Below, piece by piece: positions 60,468 to 64,000 of a DNA stretch of 64,000 nucleotides. Each line of letters opens with the position of its first letter. Position 1 is the stretch's first letter. The notes under the pieces were generated by a model. It had not been told where the DNA came from and made no database searches. It saw only the letters and a list, made by a program, of their open reading frames with translations. Source of the DNA: Bacteroidales bacterium (GTDB taxonomy: Bacteria > Bacteroidota > Bacteroidia > Bacteroidales > UBA932); the NCBI GenBank assembly GCA_017634595.1, contig JAGBNC010000021.1, positions 124,001-188,000 on the forward strand, given 5' to 3'. A program made the translations under genes and the position numbers.

Positions 60468-61943
60468 TCAGATTATATCGACGTAGCGGTACCACTGGTC
60501 GAAATCAATGATTTCAAGCCTGTCGCCCACCTGGCGGAGGGCAAAGCAAGTCACGCTCTCCGCCGCATTCTTGGCAAGGAAGATAATCACTTCTCCGTCA
60601 GGATTTTCGGCTATGGTCACCACATCTGGTATTCCGTAAGTCCCATCATCGTCCACATTCCACACGCTGCTGTCTTCAAACTCAGATTCAATCTCCGTGG
60701 TAAGGCTGGCGGTGGCTGCCACCTCACCCCCATTGACCCAGGCAAATACCACCATAGCCTGATGGTCCTTATGCTTGAATTCTATGATGTCCAGTTCTCC
60801 GTAGCCGCTGCGCAGCCATGCAGCCCTGCGGCTGTACATGACCTCGCGCCCGTACATTTTGGCCACGGCTTGCTCGATATCAGGCGACGCTGATTTCTCC
60901 GCCTCAGGGAACTTCCATCTTCCGAAAGCCGGGAAAGTGTGGAAAGCCGTGAAATCGGCATCCGCCACCAAGGCCTCGATTTCCATAGCCTGGTAGCCGC
61001 GGAACATCTTGCCAATCTCTTCTTTGGGACTCTGCAACTGGTAGAACACCCCTTTGGTACGGCCGAAATCCTGGTCCACGCGGCCTGCAAGAGCATTCTC
61101 GTCAGCTGTAGTATCGCCAGTCTGCCTGGCGGGAGCCACATTTTGTTTGAAAATCACCCACGGAGAGATGTTCTCCGGGCGCTTGAAACCGTCGAAGTAA
61201 GGTACCACGAAGCAGTCACGCCCGGGCCCAGGGTAGGCAAAGAACGGCTTGGCTATCTTGTCCCAGTCGTAAGGAACCTCGGTATATGTGAGGGCGCCGG
61301 GGGCCACACGCTGCTCACCATCTGACAGCGCAACCTGCGTCAGGGAGCGCGAAAAAGCAAAGGCGTCGGACTCTATACCACTCACCCTAAACACCTTACC
61401 GAACGGGCCTATCACAGTCGGAGGAAGGTCAACCCTACCGCTGTAGATACCGCCAAGGGTAAGGGCGCAGCTATTGCCGTCAACATGGTACATATATCCG
61501 TTGGGGGTCACAAAGTAAGCCGGGTCACGATGATAGTAGCCCTCAGGGGTTATGTCAATGGGGTATGGCGGTGCTCCGGCTCCCAGATGCTCCGTCACCT
61601 TGACGGTATTCTCCATAGGCTCGCCTTCGTTGACCTCCGGATTAAGGCAGATGGTCAATGTGTAATCAAAATCAGGATCGGGGAAACGCCACACGAAGCA
61701 GTCATCGGTCAGAGTCACCGGGCCGTCGGTACTGTCGTAGATTATGCTGCCCCCATCCTTACCTACCACACGCAGCAGGAACTCAGTCTGCGAAGGACCG
61801 ACCGGCACAAGGAACAAATCTCCTTTGGCTATGCTCTCTTCACCTTCTACAAATTCGATTACATACTTGCCGCCCCAGTCCTGGGCGAACGAAAGGGCGC
61901 AGCTAAGCGCAAACGCCAGAATGAAAACCACTTTCTTAAACAT
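60468..61943 (-). CDS. Secreted protein of unknown function
   Basis: 491 residues. Start at MFKKVVFILAFALSCALSFA (ATG 61943), a clean signal peptide; the longer frame adds an extra hydrophobic stretch without support. The middle part VDLPPTVIGPFGKVFRVSGIESDAFAFSRSLTQVAL looks like one BspA-type leucine-rich (LRR_5) repeat, but only one. The rest is not recognised. I found no -7 box upstream. It is convergent with the small barrel gene and divergent from the DUF4886 gene. Confidence 0.65.
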   Translation of the reverse strand: MFKKVVFILAFALSCALSFAQDWGGKYVIEFVEGEESIAKGDLFLVPVGPSQTEFLLRVVGKDGGSIIYDSTDGPVTLTDDCFVWRFPDPDFDYTLTICLNPEVNEGEPMENTVKVTEHLGAGAPPYPIDITPEGYYHRDPAYFVTPNGYMYHVDGNSCALTLGGIYSGRVDLPPTVIGPFGKVFRVSGIESDAFAFSRSLTQVALSDGEQRVAPGALTYTEVPYDWDKIAKPFFAYPGPGRDCFVVPYFDGFKRPENISPWVIFKQNVAPARQTGDTTADENALAGRVDQDFGRTKGVFYQLQSPKEEIGKMFRGYQAMEIEALVADADFTAFHTFPAFGRWKFPEAEKSASPDIEQAVAKMYGREVMYSRRAAWLRSGYGELDIIEFKHKDHQAMVVFAWVNGGEVAATASLTTEIESEFEDSSVWNVDDDGTYGIPDVVTIAENPDGEVIIFLAKNAAESVTCFALRQVGDRLEIIDFDQWYRYVDII

Positions 61944-61985
61944 AGTCCCAATGTAAGAAATATTTAGCTCAAAACAAAAAAATGC

Positions 61986-61993
61986 TATATTTG
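61986..61993 (+). promoter_or_regulatory. -7 box of the DUF4886 lipoprotein gene
   Basis: TATATTTG, 8 nt before ATG 62002. Confidence 0.6.
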
Positions 61994-62001
61994 TAAGAAC
62001 C

Positions 62002-63702
62002 ATGACCAAGATGCATTTACTAACCACCGCGCTTATTGCAGCAGCACTCAGTTTTGCCTGCAACAAACCAGCACCCGCTCCGGAAACTCAGCCAGTAGTC
62101 AACCCCACTCCCGAACCGAAACCGGAGCCACAACCCGAACCTGAAGTTCCCACAGACCCTCGTGACATTCCTTCCGACGACGGCGTCATAAGAATACTCG
62201 CCGTGGGCAACAGCTTCTCCGCAGATGCTGTGGAGCAGGAATTGTGGCCCCTGTTCCATGCTGTAGGACAGAAAGTTATAATCGGAGAACTGTACATCGG
62301 CGGATGCGACCTCCAAACTCACTGGGAGCGCACTAGTTCCGGCGCCGAAGCTTACAGCTACCGCAAGATCAGCGACGAATCCGACGGCGCAGTAGTCACA
62401 AAATCCAACGCGACCTTCGATTATGGTCTGAAGGACGAACGCTGGGACTATATCAGTCTCCAGCAGGGCGGAGGGCACCACGGACAGTTTGAAACCTTCG
62501 AGCCATGGATGACCAACATGATAAATTACTGCCGCGAGAATGCCCCGTACAGGAAGTTCAAGCTGGTGTATCATGTGCCATGGGTTGCTCCTGCGCACTG
62601 CACCAACGCCAAGTTCGGCAACTACGACTACGACACAGCCAAAATGTACTCAATGATCACGGAGACCACGAAAAAAGCCGCCGAAGCTTACCCCTTTGAC
62701 CTTATAATCAATACGGTAGATGCAATACAGAACGGACGCAGTTCCTACCTTGGCGACACTTTCGACCGTGACGGATGGCACCTCAACAAGAGCTACGGGC
62801 GCTATACCGCCGGATGCATCTGGTTCGAGAAAATCATGGGGCAAAGCGTGCTCGGCAACCCGTACCATCCCGATTCCATCGACGCATACATAGCAGAAAT
62901 CTGCCAGACAGCCGCCCATGAAGCCTGCCTGCACCCATACCAAGTAACCGACCTGTCACGCTTCACCGACCCCGGCACCCCTGACGGCCAGTCAGGTACC
63001 GTGCTGGCAGAATGGGAGTTCAGCGCTACCAATGCTGTGGAAGACGCATACATCTCCTCTTTCACTACCCTGGCGGACCAGAAGTCCAGCCTCGAGGTTT
63101 ACCATTACAGCAATGCTCCCGGAGTATCGGGTCACGTCGCATCTAATAAAAAGGCAGGCGGACGCATATCCTACGTCCAGATCGACAAGAGCGCGTGGAG
63201 TGCAGCATCAGGTAATGAAAGGGCCGGCACTATGATTTCGGCGGCAGGATTGCCCACCGTTGCTGCGGCTCTGCCTGGTGACTACTGGCTGTTTGAGACC
63301 ACTTCCGGCGAAACCTTCCCTTCGGGCTGTTCGCTGCATGCCGAGTTTTCATGGAATTCCAACAAATACGGGTCTAAGTATTGGCTTCTGGAGTACCTTG
63401 ACGGCGATACCTGGAAGCCGGTGCCCGGATTTACGGTCAAGACGGAAACGATATCCGGCAATACTCACGACGACAAGGCTCCGTTCAGCGAGACCATCAC
63501 CTACAACATTGCTTTCGCCGCATCCGAGACACGTACAATCAAAGCCGACATCACGCTTGGCGCTCCCACAAAAGACTTCAAGATACGTATGACTTGCTGC
63601 ATGGAGTATCAGGTCAACGGACGGCATTTCGCACATCCCCGTACTCAGTCGGTGCAGAATCTAAGCAATTTAGTCCAACCGAAACTCATCCGGTTGGACT
63701 AA
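62002..63702 (+). CDS. DUF4886 domain lipoprotein (SGNH-like)
   Basis: 566 residues. Lipoprotein signal with Cys20 (AALSFACNK), then a Pro/Glu repeat linker (PEPKPEPQPEPEVP). The DUF4886 domain opens ILAVGNSFSADAVEQ (Ser nucleophile position in GNSFS) and carries DGWHLNKSYGRY near its end. The C-terminal 200 residues form a separate beta domain of unknown binding role. Probably a surface hydrolase acting on glycans or esters. The terminal codons also form a hairpin. Confidence 0.85.
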   Translation: MTKMHLLTTALIAAALSFACNKPAPAPETQPVVNPTPEPKPEPQPEPEVPTDPRDIPSDDGVIRILAVGNSFSADAVEQELWPLFHAVGQKVIIGELYIGGCDLQTHWERTSSGAEAYSYRKISDESDGAVVTKSNATFDYGLKDERWDYISLQQGGGHHGQFETFEPWMTNMINYCRENAPYRKFKLVYHVPWVAPAHCTNAKFGNYDYDTAKMYSMITETTKKAAEAYPFDLIINTVDAIQNGRSSYLGDTFDRDGWHLNKSYGRYTAGCIWFEKIMGQSVLGNPYHPDSIDAYIAEICQTAAHEACLHPYQVTDLSRFTDPGTPDGQSGTVLAEWEFSATNAVEDAYISSFTTLADQKSSLEVYHYSNAPGVSGHVASNKKAGGRISYVQIDKSAWSAASGNERAGTMISAAGLPTVAAALPGDYWLFETTSGETFPSGCSLHAEFSWNSNKYGSKYWLLEYLDGDTWKPVPGFTVKTETISGNTHDDKAPFSETITYNIAFAASETRTIKADITLGAPTKDFKIRMTCCMEYQVNGRHFAHPRTQSVQNLSNLVQPKLIRLD

Positions 63703-63703
63703 A
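63669..63703 (+). terminator. Terminator-like hairpin embedded in the end of the DUF4886 gene
   Basis: 13-bp perfect arms TTTAGTCCAACCG (63669-63681) and its complement (63691-63703) with a 9-nt loop. The stop codon TAA (63700-63702) is inside the right arm, so the last ten codons form the stem. It may terminate both this gene and the convergent one. Confidence 0.65.
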
Positions 63704-63733
63704 CTATCTTCCACAAGTGCCCGTACTGCGGGA

Positions 63734-64000
63734 TTAATGGATGTCGAAATCTACAATGATGGGGCGGTGGTCAGAAGGCTCGTAGAAGCTCTTCACCACC
63801 TCGCTCCGTACCGGCCGGGTATAACTGTCGGTATGGATCTCCGCCTTAACAACACAATCGGCAAGCGGCGGCGTACAATACACAAAATCGATGCGCGACT
63901 TCCCTCCTGTAGATGAGAAGAAGCTCATGGGGTCGCTCTCGTAGACAACGTCCACATAAGGAGTACGTTCAATAATGTAATCATGCACCAGCAGTTTGGT
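63734..64000 (-). CDS. Endonuclease/exonuclease/phosphatase family protein (5' end cut off)
   Basis: C-terminal 88 residues only; the frame stays open to base 64000, so the gene continues past the window. RIDFVYCTPPL and the terminal SDHRPIIVDFDI are the family's substrate-binding Asp and catalytic Asp-His block. The group includes phosphodiesterases and DNase I-like enzymes. Role not determinable from this piece. Confidence 0.85.
   Translation of the reverse strand, partial: TKLLVHDYIIERTPYVDVVYESDPMSFFSSTGGKSRIDFVYCTPPLADCVVKAEIHTDSYTRPVRSEVVKSFYEPSDHRPIIVDFDIH

Overview
The window is a gene-dense piece of a Bacteroidota chromosome, most likely order Bacteroidales. The signs are: promoters of the Bacteroidota type (TAnnTTTG -7 box) in front of many genes; weak or absent Shine-Dalgarno sequences; many secreted proteins and SxxC-type lipoproteins; a Bat aerotolerance operon; Fibrobacter-major-domain and GxDLY-SGNH proteins; and ExbB/ExbD/TonB. 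I saw no rRNA, tRNA, CRISPR array, transposase or phage gene. Both ends are cut: dnaX runs off the left edge, and an endonuclease/exonuclease/phosphatase-family gene runs off the right edge.

Layout. 1-5.8 kb: dnaX (minus), two small unknown genes, a lipoprotein, a FISUMP-domain lipoprotein and an SGNH hydrolase. 5.8-14.6 kb: a secreted GH3 beta-glucosidase, facing a minus-strand run of two tandem deoxynucleoside kinases, an acyl-CoA synthetase, an MFS sugar importer, a ROK sugar kinase and an FKBP isomerase; the secreted glucosidase, importer and kinase fit one sugar-uptake route. 14.6-19.7 kb: MBL hydrolase, nucleoside kinase, recO, uvrA. 19.7-29.5 kb: class-I glutamine amidotransferase-like hydrolase, second SGNH hydrolase, EamA transporter, and an alpha-2-macroglobulin divergent from pbpC. 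29.5-38.7 kb: U32 peptidase, S41 protease, rdgB, polyprenyl synthase, rsgA, a lipoprotein, dapF, an M28 peptidase fused to a probable beta-barrel, and truA.

38.8-46.9 kb: a Bat operon (MoxR, DUF58, membrane protein, BatA, BatB, BatC, fused BatD-BatE). 47.0-50.9 kb: exbB-exbD-tonB-rluB-like-era. 51.0-53.9 kb: ParC/GyrA and a 58-residue membrane protein. 54.2-60.4 kb: a MacAB-TolC-like efflux operon with two permeases. 60.5-64.0 kb: a secreted unknown, a DUF4886 lipoprotein and the partial phosphatase-family gene.

The most unusual structure is a set of four large palindromic elements that share short internal motifs but have different, self-complementary arms. Two lie in frame inside genes (GH3 and EamA) and two lie between genes (era/parC and parC/ABC). 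The second theme is that about eight -7 boxes lie only 4-8 nt before the ATG, which predicts leaderless or nearly leaderless mRNAs, sometimes as divergent pairs in intergenic gaps of about 40 bp.
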